From: Methylorubrum suomiense
GTDB lineage: Bacteria; Pseudomonadota; Alphaproteobacteria; Rhizobiales; Beijerinckiaceae
NCBI RefSeq assembly: GCF_022179765.1
Contig: NZ_BPRE01000010.1
Location: 124,001 to 188,000, forward strand
Direction of reading: 5' to 3'
Length of the DNA stretch: 64,000 nucleotides
Shown: piece after piece, positions 56,804 to 64,000 of the stretch
Layout of the letters: every line of letters begins with the position of its first letter
Position numbering within the stretch: position 1 is the stretch's first letter
Translations under genes and position numbers: made by a program
Notes under the pieces: generated by a model
The model's input: the letters and a program-made list of their open reading frames with translations, nothing else
The model's database searches: none
Told to the model about the DNA's origin: nothing

Positions 56804-57733
56804 TCACGCGAGCGTCGCTCCGAGAGGAAGCCGCGCCCCGCGCAGGAATTCCTCGCCGCTCGCCGCTCCACCCTTGCCGGCCCGGCGCAGTTCGAGGAGG
56901 CGCACCGCACCGATCCCGCAGGCAATGGTGCAGGCTGAATCAAGGAGCGTGCCTGGCTCACCCGAGCCCTCGGTCGGCAGCGCTCGTAGCACCTTCACCC
57001 GTTCGACGCCCCTCCCGAGATCCACCTCGACATAGGCGCCAGGGAACGGCGAGAGTCCGTTGATGTGGCGCGCCACGTCCGTGGCCGGCCGCGACCAGTC
57101 GATGCGCGCCTCCTCATTGGTGATCTTGTGGGCGTAGACCACGCCCTCGGCAGCCTGCGGTGTGAAGGTGAGACCCTCCGCCTCGAGCCGAGCCAGTGCC
57201 CGCCCCATCAAATCGGCCCCCGCCGGCATCAGCGCATCGTGCAGTTCCCCGGCGGTCATGCCTTCGGTGATCGCCACGCGCACCTCCATCGCCACCGGGC
57301 CGGTATCGAGTCCGGCCTCCATGCGCATCACCCCGACCCCGCTCTCGGCATCGCCCGCCATCACCGCCCGCTGGATCGGCGCCGCGCCGCGCCAGCGCGG
57401 CAGCAGCGAGCCGTGCAGGTTGAGGCAGCCGTGGCGCGGCAGGTCGAGGATTCGTTGCGGAAGAAGCATGCCGTAGGCGACGACGACCGCCACATCGGCC
57501 TCGTGCCCGGCGAAGGTCGCGGCCGCCTCCTCGGTCTTCAGGGTGCCGGGCGTCAGCACGGGGAGTCCCAGGGCTTCCGCGCGAGCATGGACGGGCGATG
57601 GACGCAGGGCCATGCCGCGCCCGGCCTTGGCCGGCGCGCGGGTATAGACCGCCGCGATCACGTGCCCGTCGGCATGGAGGCGCGCGAGGGTGGGCACGGC
57701 GAAATCCGGCGTACCCATGAAGACGACGCGCAT
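56804..57733 (-). CDS. fmt: Methionyl-tRNA formyltransferase Fmt
   Basis: 309 residues. [15 protein letters not shown] at the start; the formyl-folate site is seen in [26 protein letters not shown] (Asn-His-Asp triad with ETGVG-type [16 protein letters not shown]). It formylates initiator Met-tRNA. It follows def with an 11-base gap. In methylotrophs the formyl-tetrahydrofolate also comes from C1 metabolism. Confidence 0.96.
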   Translation of the reverse strand: MRVVFMGTPDFAVPTLARLHADGHVIAAVYTRAPAKAGRGMALRPSPVHARAEALGLPVLTPGTLKTEEAAATFAGHEADVAVVVAYGMLLPQRILDLPRHGCLNLHGSLLPRWRGAAPIQRAVMAGDAESGVGVMRMEAGLDTGPVAMEVRVAITEGMTAGELHDALMPAGADLMGRALARLEAEGLTFTPQAAEGVVYAHKITNEEARIDWSRPATDVARHINGLSPFPGAYVEVDLGRGVERVKVLRALPTEGSGEPGTLLDSACTIACGIGAVRLLELRRAGKGGAASGEEFLRGARLPLGATLA

Positions 57734-57744
57734 CGTGTGAGGCC

Positions 57745-58260
57745 TTAGGCGGCGTCGCGCTTGGCGGCCTTGGTGAACTTCTTCAGCACCCGGTCGCGCT
57801 TGAGCTTCGACAGATGATCGATGAACAGGACGCCGTTGAGGTGGTCGATCTCGTGCTGGAGGCAGGTGGCGAGCAGGCCGTCGGCTTCCTGCTCCACAAT
57901 CTGCCCATCGAGATTCATGTAGCGCACCCGCACCCGATCGGGCCGCTCGACTTCGCCGTAATAGTCCGGAATCGACAGGCAGCCCTCGTCGTAGACGCGC
58001 TTCTCCTCGGACGACCAGACGATCTCGGGATTGAGATAGACAGTCGGGTTCCGGGCCGTCTCGTCCTTCGACGCGTCGATTGTGACGACCCGCTTGAGCA
58101 CGCCGATCTGCACCGCCGCGAGCCCGACGCCGGGCGCATCGTACATGGTCTCGACCATGTCCGCCGCGAGCGTGCGGATCTCGTTGGTGATCTCGGTGAC
58201 CGGCTCGGAAACCAGGCGAAGCTGCGCGTCGGGCAGGATGACGAGGGGACGGACGGTCAT
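57745..58260 (-). CDS. def: Peptide deformylase Def
   Basis: 171 residues. The three metal-site motifs are present: [10 protein letters not shown] (G-x-G-L-A-A-x-Q), EGCLSIPD (metal Cys) and QHEIDHLNG (HEIDH). It removes the formyl group from new proteins. Valine replaces the usual proline or threonine at the motif 1 variable position, which is a tolerated change. Start ATG 58260 matches the family; first gene of the run. Confidence 0.96.
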   Translation of the reverse strand: MTVRPLVILPDAQLRLVSEPVTEITNEIRTLAADMVETMYDAPGVGLAAVQIGVLKRVVTIDASKDETARNPTVYLNPEIVWSSEEKRVYDEGCLSIPDYYGEVERPDRVRVRYMNLDGQIVEQEADGLLATCLQHEIDHLNGVLFIDHLSKLKRDRVLKKFTKAAKRDAA

Positions 58261-58421
58261 GGCTTCCGGGCTGGGATCGGCGCGAGGGCAAATGCGCCCG
58301 CTGTCAGGCGCTTCTGAACCCGGAAATAGGCAGAGCGGCAAAGACGGTCAAATGCGATCCTGAAGCAACGTCCCGGTGTCGGTGCTGCCAAACCACCGGG
58401 ACGCTATGGGCCGAGTCTTCC

Positions 58422-59708
58422 TCAGGCAGTCTGAACGGGCGGCGATGCGAGTGTTTGGGGGGAGGGGGCGCCTGCGATGGCTCTCGCGGGTTCCCGCCGG
58501 AGAAAGATCCAGATCAGAGCCAGCAGGGCGATCAGCATCGGGCCTGCCAGGGACAGACTGATCGGGGATGGCGGGTGCCATCCGGCCACACCACCGTTGA
58601 GCGTTTGGATGATGAAGCCGTAGGCGCTGCTGCCCCAGCCCAAACCGAACAGGAGCGCTTGTTCGTGGCGACGCGCCCGTCCGAGCAGATCCGGCAAGAG
58701 CAAGGCGAAGCCAATCCCGTAGATGGGCAGATCGTAATCGTAGGCATAGGGGCTCATCAGGAGTCCCGCCATGACGGCAATGCCGATGATCTGTCGTTGG
58801 GGCAGGCGCTTCCGAACCGCGAACAGGACGAATCCCACGGCTGTGACAGCGACCGCGCTCTGCGCCAGAAGGGCCAACGTCGCCGGTACGCCGCTGCTGC
58901 GCAGCCAAGCGTAGACGGAGATCATCCGGTAGAGTGGGTAATGGCCGGCCGCCAAATTGGCCGAGGCCTCGTTCGCCCCCCTCAAGAAGGCGCTCCAGAT
59001 TGTCGGACCAAGTACGAGGGTCGCGATACCTGAAGCGAGCAGGGTGGTCCCGACTGCCGCGGCCAAGCAGGTCCAACGCCGCATCACCAGTGCACCGGCC
59101 GCGAGACCCACGGCCAGATGCGGCTTGATTACCATCAGGCCCAGCGGCAGCCCCGCGCTGCCTCGCTGCTGCAACAATCCGAGGCAGGTGAGCCCGATCA
59201 GCGTGCCCGTCAGAAAGCCGTTCTGACCGCAGGCGATGGTGAGCATCAGGCTTGGGAACAGGGCGAGTATGACTGCCGGGAAGAGCAGACCTGAAATTCG
59301 TCGCAGCACCAGCAGAAATGCGATTAGCGTTGCGCCGATGAAGAGCAGAAAGGCCAAGCCGATCGGCAGCGGCGCAAACAGGGCCATGACGAGGTTGAAG
59401 GGGGGCGGGTAGGCCCACGGGAGAAGCGCTTCCTGTCCGGTCAATTCCCGCATGACCCGCAAAAGATTCGGGAGGTGGTAAGCGTCCGCAATGTCGCCCC
59501 TCCACACCATTTGACCCGCAATATGGAGAACGTTGAAATCTGTAAGATCCAGGCGCGGAAGGAGACCGCTCAGACGGGCCGCCCATGTGAGGATCACTGC
59601 AACGACGGCGACGATGAAGGCCCGCGTCACGAACGGCGTGGCGAGCTTCTCGTGAAACATTTGCGAGTTGTGCAATACAATATCAGCTGAATCGGATGCG
59701 TCTTCCAA
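58422..59708 (-). CDS. GT87-like (DUF2029) polytopic membrane glycosyltransferase
   Basis: 428 residues with about ten membrane helices. After a 25-residue cytoplasmic start comes DLTDFNVLHIAGQMVWRGD (early conserved Asp), PWAYPPPFNLVMALFAPLP and GQNGFLTGTLIG, features of DUF2029/GT87 polyprenyl-phosphate-sugar transferases such as mycobacterial PimE. It may use a lipid-linked sugar to decorate a surface polymer. The upstream 100 bases are strikingly AT-rich. Substrate unknown. Confidence 0.75.
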   Translation of the reverse strand: MEDASDSADIVLHNSQMFHEKLATPFVTRAFIVAVVAVILTWAARLSGLLPRLDLTDFNVLHIAGQMVWRGDIADAYHLPNLLRVMRELTGQEALLPWAYPPPFNLVMALFAPLPIGLAFLLFIGATLIAFLLVLRRISGLLFPAVILALFPSLMLTIACGQNGFLTGTLIGLTCLGLLQQRGSAGLPLGLMVIKPHLAVGLAAGALVMRRWTCLAAAVGTTLLASGIATLVLGPTIWSAFLRGANEASANLAAGHYPLYRMISVYAWLRSSGVPATLALLAQSAVAVTAVGFVLFAVRKRLPQRQIIGIAVMAGLLMSPYAYDYDLPIYGIGFALLLPDLLGRARRHEQALLFGLGWGSSAYGFIIQTLNGGVAGWHPPSPISLSLAGPMLIALLALIWIFLRREPARAIAGAPSPQTLASPPVQTA

Positions 59709-59721
59709 AGTTGGTCTCCCA

Positions 59722-59800
59722 GAACAGGAAATATAATATTATTCTAAATTTTGTCGCTATAATTATAACTGACACGATCGTCCTAAGGAAGAGTTATTCC
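59722..59800. promoter_or_regulatory. AT-rich upstream region of the GT87-like gene
   Basis: AATATAATATTATTCTAAA and ATAATTATAACTGAC stand out in a GC-rich genome. The region lies between the GT87-like gene start (59708) and the recR stop, and may carry its promoter; the TATAAT-like elements are obvious on either strand. Confidence 0.45.
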
Positions 59801-59854
59801 TATCTCATCCTCGAGTGTCGTTGATCGATCTCATGATTTCGGTGCAGTCATCCC

Positions 59855-60460
59855 CTAAAACACCGTCCGGCTGCGGATCGCCGCCGTGAGGGTGCCTTCG
59901 TCGAGATAGTCCAACTCCCCACCGACCGGCACGCCGTGGGCGAGCCGGGTGATCGTGAGCCCGAGGGGCTTCAAGGATTCGGTGACGTAATGGGCCGTCG
60001 TCTGGCCGTCGACGGTCGCGTTGAGCGCGAGAATAATCTCCTTGACGCCCGGTTCGCTGGCCCTTTCGACGAGGCGGGCGATGGTGAGGTGCTCCGGGCG
60101 AACGCCGTCGAGCGCCGAGAGAACGCCGCCGAGCACGTGGTACCGCGCCTTCACGGCGCCGGACCGTTCCAGCGCCCAGAGGTCGGACACGTCCTCCACC
60201 ACCACCAGTGTGGTCGGGTCGCGGCTGTGGTCGGCGCAGATCGTGCAGGGGTCGCGGGTATCGACATTGCCGCAGGAACTGCACACCACGATCCGCTCGG
60301 CGGCGACGCGCATGGCGTCGGCGAGCGGGGCCAGCAGCGTCTCGCGCTTCTTGATGAGTTGGAGCGCGGCCCGACGCGCCGAGCGGGGCCCGAGGCCCGG
60401 CATGCGCCCCAGAAGCTGGATCAGGCGCTCGATCTCCGGGCCGGCGACGGCTTGGGGCAT
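59855..60460 (-). CDS. recR: Recombination protein RecR
   Basis: 201 residues. [20 protein letters not shown] is the helix-hairpin-helix; the zinc finger is [16 protein letters not shown]; the Toprim domain starts [16 protein letters not shown]. It works with RecO and RecF to load RecA. In many bacteria it follows dnaX and ybaB directly; here pckA on the other strand lies between it and ybaB. Confidence 0.95.
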   Translation of the reverse strand: MPQAVAGPEIERLIQLLGRMPGLGPRSARRAALQLIKKRETLLAPLADAMRVAAERIVVCSSCGNVDTRDPCTICADHSRDPTTLVVVEDVSDLWALERSGAVKARYHVLGGVLSALDGVRPEHLTIARLVERASEPGVKEIILALNATVDGQTTAHYVTESLKPLGLTITRLAHGVPVGGELDYLDEGTLTAAIRSRTVF

Positions 60461-60578
60461 GCGGGTCTTCGACAGATTCCGTGGATGGGGCGCAGGAACG
60501 CTGCCCTCACATAATCCCTGCCGGACGCTTTTGCCCATTCAGCGAAGCGACAGACTGACCTCGTCATTGATTGCCGAG

Positions 60579-60622
60579 AGCGTCAAAAAATATTGGATCC
60601 CTCCTAAAGTTTAGTTGACGCT
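60579..60622. promoter_or_regulatory. Inverted repeat upstream of pckA
   Basis: AGCGTCAA (60579-60586) and TTGACGCT (60615-60622) are perfect inverted copies with a 28-base spacer, in a locally AT-rich stretch about 150 bases before pckA. A regulator site is plausible; TTGACG could also be a -35 element. Confidence 0.4.
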
Positions 60623-60774
60623 TTGGCTGGGCATCGGCCCATTTGAACGGACGGGCCGGCGAACCGGCGTGCGGCGGCCCTGAACGACCGCACGGACGGC
60701 CCAGGACGATGCCAATTCGGCGCAGGCTCTCCGGCCTCGCCTTCCGCGATCAGGGCCGCCTAGGGAGACAGACC

Positions 60775-62394
60775 GTGACACAGACCGGCGACTTCAACGC
60801 GGCCCATGGCCCGGAGGCGATCGGCCTCCGCGACCTTGCCGCCGTCCACTGGAATCTCGAGACGCCCCGCCTCTACGAGGAGGCGCTGAAGCGCGGCGAG
60901 GCGCAACTTGCCCGTGGTGGAGCGCTGGTCGCAACCACCGGAAGCCATACCGGGCGTTCGCCCAAGGACAAGTACGTGGTGCGCGATGCCGCCACGGAGA
61001 ATGAAATCTGGTGGGACAACAACGGCTCGATCACCCGCGAGCAGTTCTCCATGCTCCTCGAGGACTTCCGGGCCCATGCCCGCGGCAAGGAATTGTTCGC
61101 GCAGGATCTGTTCGGGGGCGCCGATCCGGCCCACCGGGTGCGCGCCCGCGTCTACACCGAGTTCGCGTGGCACTCGCTGTTCATCCGCAATCTGCTGATC
61201 CGGCCCGAGCGCGACGCGCTGGCGTCCTACGTGCCGGAACTGACCATCATCGACCTGCCGAGCTTCCAGGCCGATCCGGCCCGGCACGGTTGCCGTTCGA
61301 AGACCGTGATCGCCATCGATTTCGCGCAGAAAATCGTGCTGATCGGCGGCTCCGCCTATGCCGGCGAGATGAAGAAGTCGGTCTTCACGTATCTCAACTA
61401 CGTGCTGCCGGGCGCGGGCGTGATGCCGATGCATTGCTCGGCCAATGCCGCGCTCGACGCGTCCGGTGATTCGGCCTTGTTCTTCGGCCTGTCGGGCACC
61501 GGCAAGACCACCCTGTCGAACGATTCCTCCCGTCAGCTCATCGGCGACGACGAGCACGGTTGGGGCAAGGACGGTATCTTCAATTTCGAGGGCGGCTGCT
61601 ACGCCAAGACCATCCGCCTCTCGCGCAATGCGGAGCCGGAGATCTACGCCACCACCGAGCGCTTCGGCACGGTGATGGAGAATGTCGTGATCGATCCGCA
61701 GACCCGCGCGCCCGATTTCGACGATGCCTCGCTGACCGAGAACACCCGCTGCGCTTACCCGCTCGACTTCATTGCCAATGCGAGTGCCACCGGCCGGGCC
61801 GGGCATCCGAAGAACATCGTGATGCTGACCTGCGACGCCTTCGGCGTCATGCCGCCGATCGCCAAGCTGACCGGCGCCGAGGCGATGTATCACTTCCTGT
61901 CGGGCTACACGGCCAAGGTCGCCGGCACCGAGCGCGGCCTGACCGCGCCGGAGGCGACCTTCTCGACCTGCTTCGGGGCGCCGTTCATGCCGCGCCACCC
62001 GAGCGTCTACGGCAACCTGCTGCGCGACCTGATCGCCGAGCACGGCGTCGATTGCTGGCTCGTCAACACCGGCTGGACCGGTGGCGGTGTCGGGACCGGC
62101 CGGCGCATGCCGATCCGCGTCACGCGCCGCCTGCTCACCGCGGCGCTGGACGGCTCGCTCTCGCAGGTCGAGTTCCGTCGCGATCCGTATTTCGGCTTCG
62201 CGGTGCCGGTGGAGGTGCCGGGCGTCGAGACGCAGGTGCTCTCGCCGGTCGAGACCTGGACCAACAAGCCGGCCTTCGCCGAGACGGCGACGAAACTGGT
62301 CACGATGTTCCGCGAGAACTTCAAGCGTTTCGAGAGCCACGTCGATGCCGACGTGCGCGCCGCGGAGCCGGTGGCCGCCCCGATCGCGGCTTGA
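60775..62394 (+). CDS. pckA: Phosphoenolpyruvate carboxykinase (ATP)
   Basis: 539 residues. The kinase-type P-loop [11 protein letters not shown] (about 241-251), [18 protein letters not shown], and the substrate region PHCSANAA-like MHCSANAA fit PckA (ATP). It converts oxaloacetate to phosphoenolpyruvate, a link between the serine cycle/TCA and sugar synthesis in methylotrophs. GGGAGA lies before GTG 60775, which gives the normal length; longer upstream reading is not conserved. Confidence 0.95.
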   Translation: MTQTGDFNAAHGPEAIGLRDLAAVHWNLETPRLYEEALKRGEAQLARGGALVATTGSHTGRSPKDKYVVRDAATENEIWWDNNGSITREQFSMLLEDFRAHARGKELFAQDLFGGADPAHRVRARVYTEFAWHSLFIRNLLIRPERDALASYVPELTIIDLPSFQADPARHGCRSKTVIAIDFAQKIVLIGGSAYAGEMKKSVFTYLNYVLPGAGVMPMHCSANAALDASGDSALFFGLSGTGKTTLSNDSSRQLIGDDEHGWGKDGIFNFEGGCYAKTIRLSRNAEPEIYATTERFGTVMENVVIDPQTRAPDFDDASLTENTRCAYPLDFIANASATGRAGHPKNIVMLTCDAFGVMPPIAKLTGAEAMYHFLSGYTAKVAGTERGLTAPEATFSTCFGAPFMPRHPSVYGNLLRDLIAEHGVDCWLVNTGWTGGGVGTGRRMPIRVTRRLLTAALDGSLSQVEFRRDPYFGFAVPVEVPGVETQVLSPVETWTNKPAFAETATKLVTMFRENFKRFESHVDADVRAAEPVAAPIAA

Positions 62395-62791
62395 TCCGAA
62401 CGATACATCCTGCCGCTTCGGTCACGCGGCGGCAGGGCTGCGATCGTCACGAGCGAAGAATGCAACGGACGGTCCCGCCGACCGGGAGTCAGGCCGGCGG
62501 GACCTGCCGTGCCGCCATTGGGGGGCAAGTTCGGCCCGGCCCCGTGACCATGATCCCGTCGACGAACGAGCGCCTTAACATGGTTTGCTCTCCATGCGCG
62601 CGGGCTGGGGAAAGCCGCTTCAACCCCACGGCGCGAGGCCGATGCCATCGAGGAAACGGCGTTACCGGTGCCGCCGGACAACGGCGTTGCGCGCCGTCAT
62701 CCGTGCGGTTCTCCCCCGCGGCGTGCGAAGCCCCGATCGATTCAGCTTCGGCTCCACGGCGGGTACGGGGGATGGCTCGGTGAGAGACCAA
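62395..62791. other. Intergenic region between convergent pckA and ybaB
   Basis: These 397 bases hold a hairpin 16 bases after pckA (CTGCCGC 62410-62416 with GCGGCAG 62429-62435) that may end its transcript, and a second GC-rich inverted repeat (GGTCCCGCCGACC / GGCCGGCGGGACC, about 62471-62503). No small RNA or gene was recognised. Confidence 0.5.
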
Positions 62792-63115
62792 TCAGAACGG
62801 CAGCTTCATTCCGGGCGGCAGCGGCAGGCCCTTGGTGAGTTCGGCCATGCGCTCCTGGGCGGTCGCTTCCGCCTTGGCGCGGGCATCGTTGCAGGCTGCC
62901 ACGATCAGGTCCTCGAGGATCTCGCGCTCGTCGGCGACCATCAGGCTGGGATCGATCGACACGCCGAGCATCTGTCCCTTCGCGGTCATGCGGACACTCA
63001 CGGCATCGCCGCCGGCGGCACCCCGCACCTCGACCGTGTCGAGTTCGGCCTGAAGCGAGGCCATCTTCTCCTGCATGGCCTGGGCCTGCTTCATGATGCC
63101 CATGATATCGCGCAT
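62792..63115 (-). CDS. ybaB: YbaB/EbfC nucleoid-associated protein
   Basis: 107 residues. GIMKQAQAMQEKMASLQAEL, EVRGAAGGDAVSVRMTAKGQ and EILEDLIVAACNDARAKAEA are the YbaB signatures. It binds DNA as a dimer. It lies downstream of dnaX on the minus strand, the usual dnaX-ybaB pair. ATG 63115 is the start used; MGIM inside is an alternative. Confidence 0.93.
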   Translation of the reverse strand: MRDIMGIMKQAQAMQEKMASLQAELDTVEVRGAAGGDAVSVRMTAKGQMLGVSIDPSLMVADEREILEDLIVAACNDARAKAEATAQERMAELTKGLPLPPGMKLPF

Positions 63116-63342
63116 GGTGGATCGGCTCCGATGTCTCTTGGAAGGGTCTCCTCGCAGACTTAGGCGTCGGCGCGGGCTACCGCCAGGGTGCCGGGTCGGC
63201 TCAACCGGCCGAAGATACATGGCTCCACGCTTCGAACGGTCGAAGCGCGTCTAGGCCTCGGCCTCAATCGAACTGTCTGGCGGTCAACGACCCAGGCCGT
63301 GGAGGCCCCCTCCGACATTCGAGCGCGAGATCGGAAGGATGC

Positions 63343-64000
63343 TCACGCCTCGTCGTCCGGTTCGTCGGGCAGGGCCTCGACGGGACCGGTCGCCACCGTC
63401 ACACCGGTCGCTGGACCGGCATCCGCCGCCTTGTCGCGGACATCGACGATCTGCGCGCCGGGGAAGCGCGACAGCACCTCGCGGACCAGGGGATGGGCCG
63501 CGGCATTCTCGTGCCGCGTCTGCTCGGCCGCGCGGGAATCCTGCTCGAGCGTCGGCGCCCCCTCGTCCTTGGACAGAGCCACGATCCAACGCCGCCCGGT
63601 CCACTCGTCGAGCGCCCGGGCAAGATCGTTGGGGAGGCTCGGGCGGCCGCCCTGAGCGAGGCGGAACTCGATGCGACCCTCCTCGAAGCGCACGAGATGG
63701 ACATCCCGCTCCATCGCCACCTTGAGGGCGATGTCGCGCTTCGCCTCGGCCAGGGCGACCACGTCCTCGAAACGCCCGAGGCGAAGTCCGGTGGGAACCG
63801 CGGCGGGGCGGGCGGCCTCCGGTGCCGGATTGGCCGAAGCCAGAACTGGTCGGGGCGGGGCCGAGGCCCGCGGAGCCGCGAGCGGGGCGCTCTCGCGGGC
63901 CAGGGCTGCCGAACCGATGGCCGCGGAACGTGGGGACGACCCACCGGAGAGGGACGAGCCGGAGGCCGGCATGCCGGCGCTCGCGGGTGAATCCTCGCTG
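63343..64000 (-). CDS. dnaX: DNA polymerase III subunit gamma/tau, C-terminal part
   Basis: The frame is open from the window edge to the stop at 63343, so only the last 218 or so codons are seen. After a Pro/Ala-rich linker comes RFEDVVALAEAKRDIALKVAMERDVHLVRFEEGRIEF and a RALDEWTGRRWIVALSKDEG segment, the C-terminal domain of alphaproteobacterial DnaX. The ATPase domain lies outside. Position before ybaB supports the call. The acidic tail ends DEPDDEA. Confidence 0.88.
   Translation of the reverse strand, partial: SEDSPASAGMPASGSSLSGGSSPRSAAIGSAALARESAPLAAPRASAPPRPVLASANPAPEAARPAAVPTGLRLGRFEDVVALAEAKRDIALKVAMERDVHLVRFEEGRIEFRLAQGGRPSLPNDLARALDEWTGRRWIVALSKDEGAPTLEQDSRAAEQTRHENAAAHPLVREVLSRFPGAQIVDVRDKAADAGPATGVTVATGPVEALPDEPDDEA

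Noticed and set aside
62470-62790. Possible 4.5S (SRP) RNA gene near dnaX
   Set aside because: I looked for the conserved GGTCAGGTCCGGAAGGAAG segment on both strands and did not find it.

Overview
The window is GC-rich alphaproteobacterial chromosome and almost certainly comes from a Methylobacterium/Methylorubrum-type methylotroph. The evidence is a C1 cofactor cluster (mfnB, mfnE and mfnF homologues plus a dihydropteroate-synthase-like gene), two MxaD-like genes, a lut-type ABC/beta-propeller operon of the kind tied to PQQ and lanthanide metabolism, and Rhizobiales-type housekeeping synteny (ppiD-trpE, trpGDC-moaC-moeA, tpiA/secG/pyrG, def-fmt-truA). Species assignment is inference; no rRNA or tRNA gene was recognised.

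Layout. 1-134: 3' end of an AraC-family regulator. 620-3855: membrane-fusion protein plus processive family 2 glycosyltransferase, probably an exopolysaccharide pair. 3881-12575: C1 cofactor region, with a HisA-like gene and mfnF head to head, then a minus-strand run mfnB, mfnE, DHPS-like, DUF447-like, two mxaD-like genes and a YVTN beta-propeller gene. 12771-18788: lutA-(hicB, broken hicA)-lutB-C-D-E-F-G-like operon; the TonB receptor and lanmodulin expected after lutG are absent here. 19358-24521: XRE-cupin regulator divergent from glxBCD/mgsABC-like genes and a glnT/gmaS-like glutamine synthetase.

24826-33697 (minus strand): ppiD, trpE, trpG, trpD, trpC, moaC and moeA, interrupted between trpE and trpG by an AT-richer opposite-strand gene of unknown function. 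34035-38932: tpiA, secG, pyrG, a glycine-rich exported protein and holC. 39101-43756: an S10 peptidase, a lipoprotein, a YbdK-type ligase and a class III cyclase. 43857-47502: glycogen-debranching-type enzyme and a GT4 glycosyltransferase. 47789-48368: higBA. 48542-52937: rpmI, rplT, pheS and pheT. 52953-58260: SEC-C protein, HesA/MoeB-like E1 enzyme, dapE, truA, fmt and def. 58422-63343: GT87-like membrane protein, recR, pckA, ybaB and the 3' end of dnaX, which runs off the window.

A family of imperfect palindromic repeats (core CCTCAGGATGAGG) sits in at least six intergenic gaps. Most of the window is ordinary core genome. The accessory or unusual parts are the truncated lut locus with its broken HicA toxin, the unassigned cofactor genes, the glxBCD-glnT locus without N-methylglutamate dehydrogenase genes, and the foreign-looking gene inside the trp cluster.
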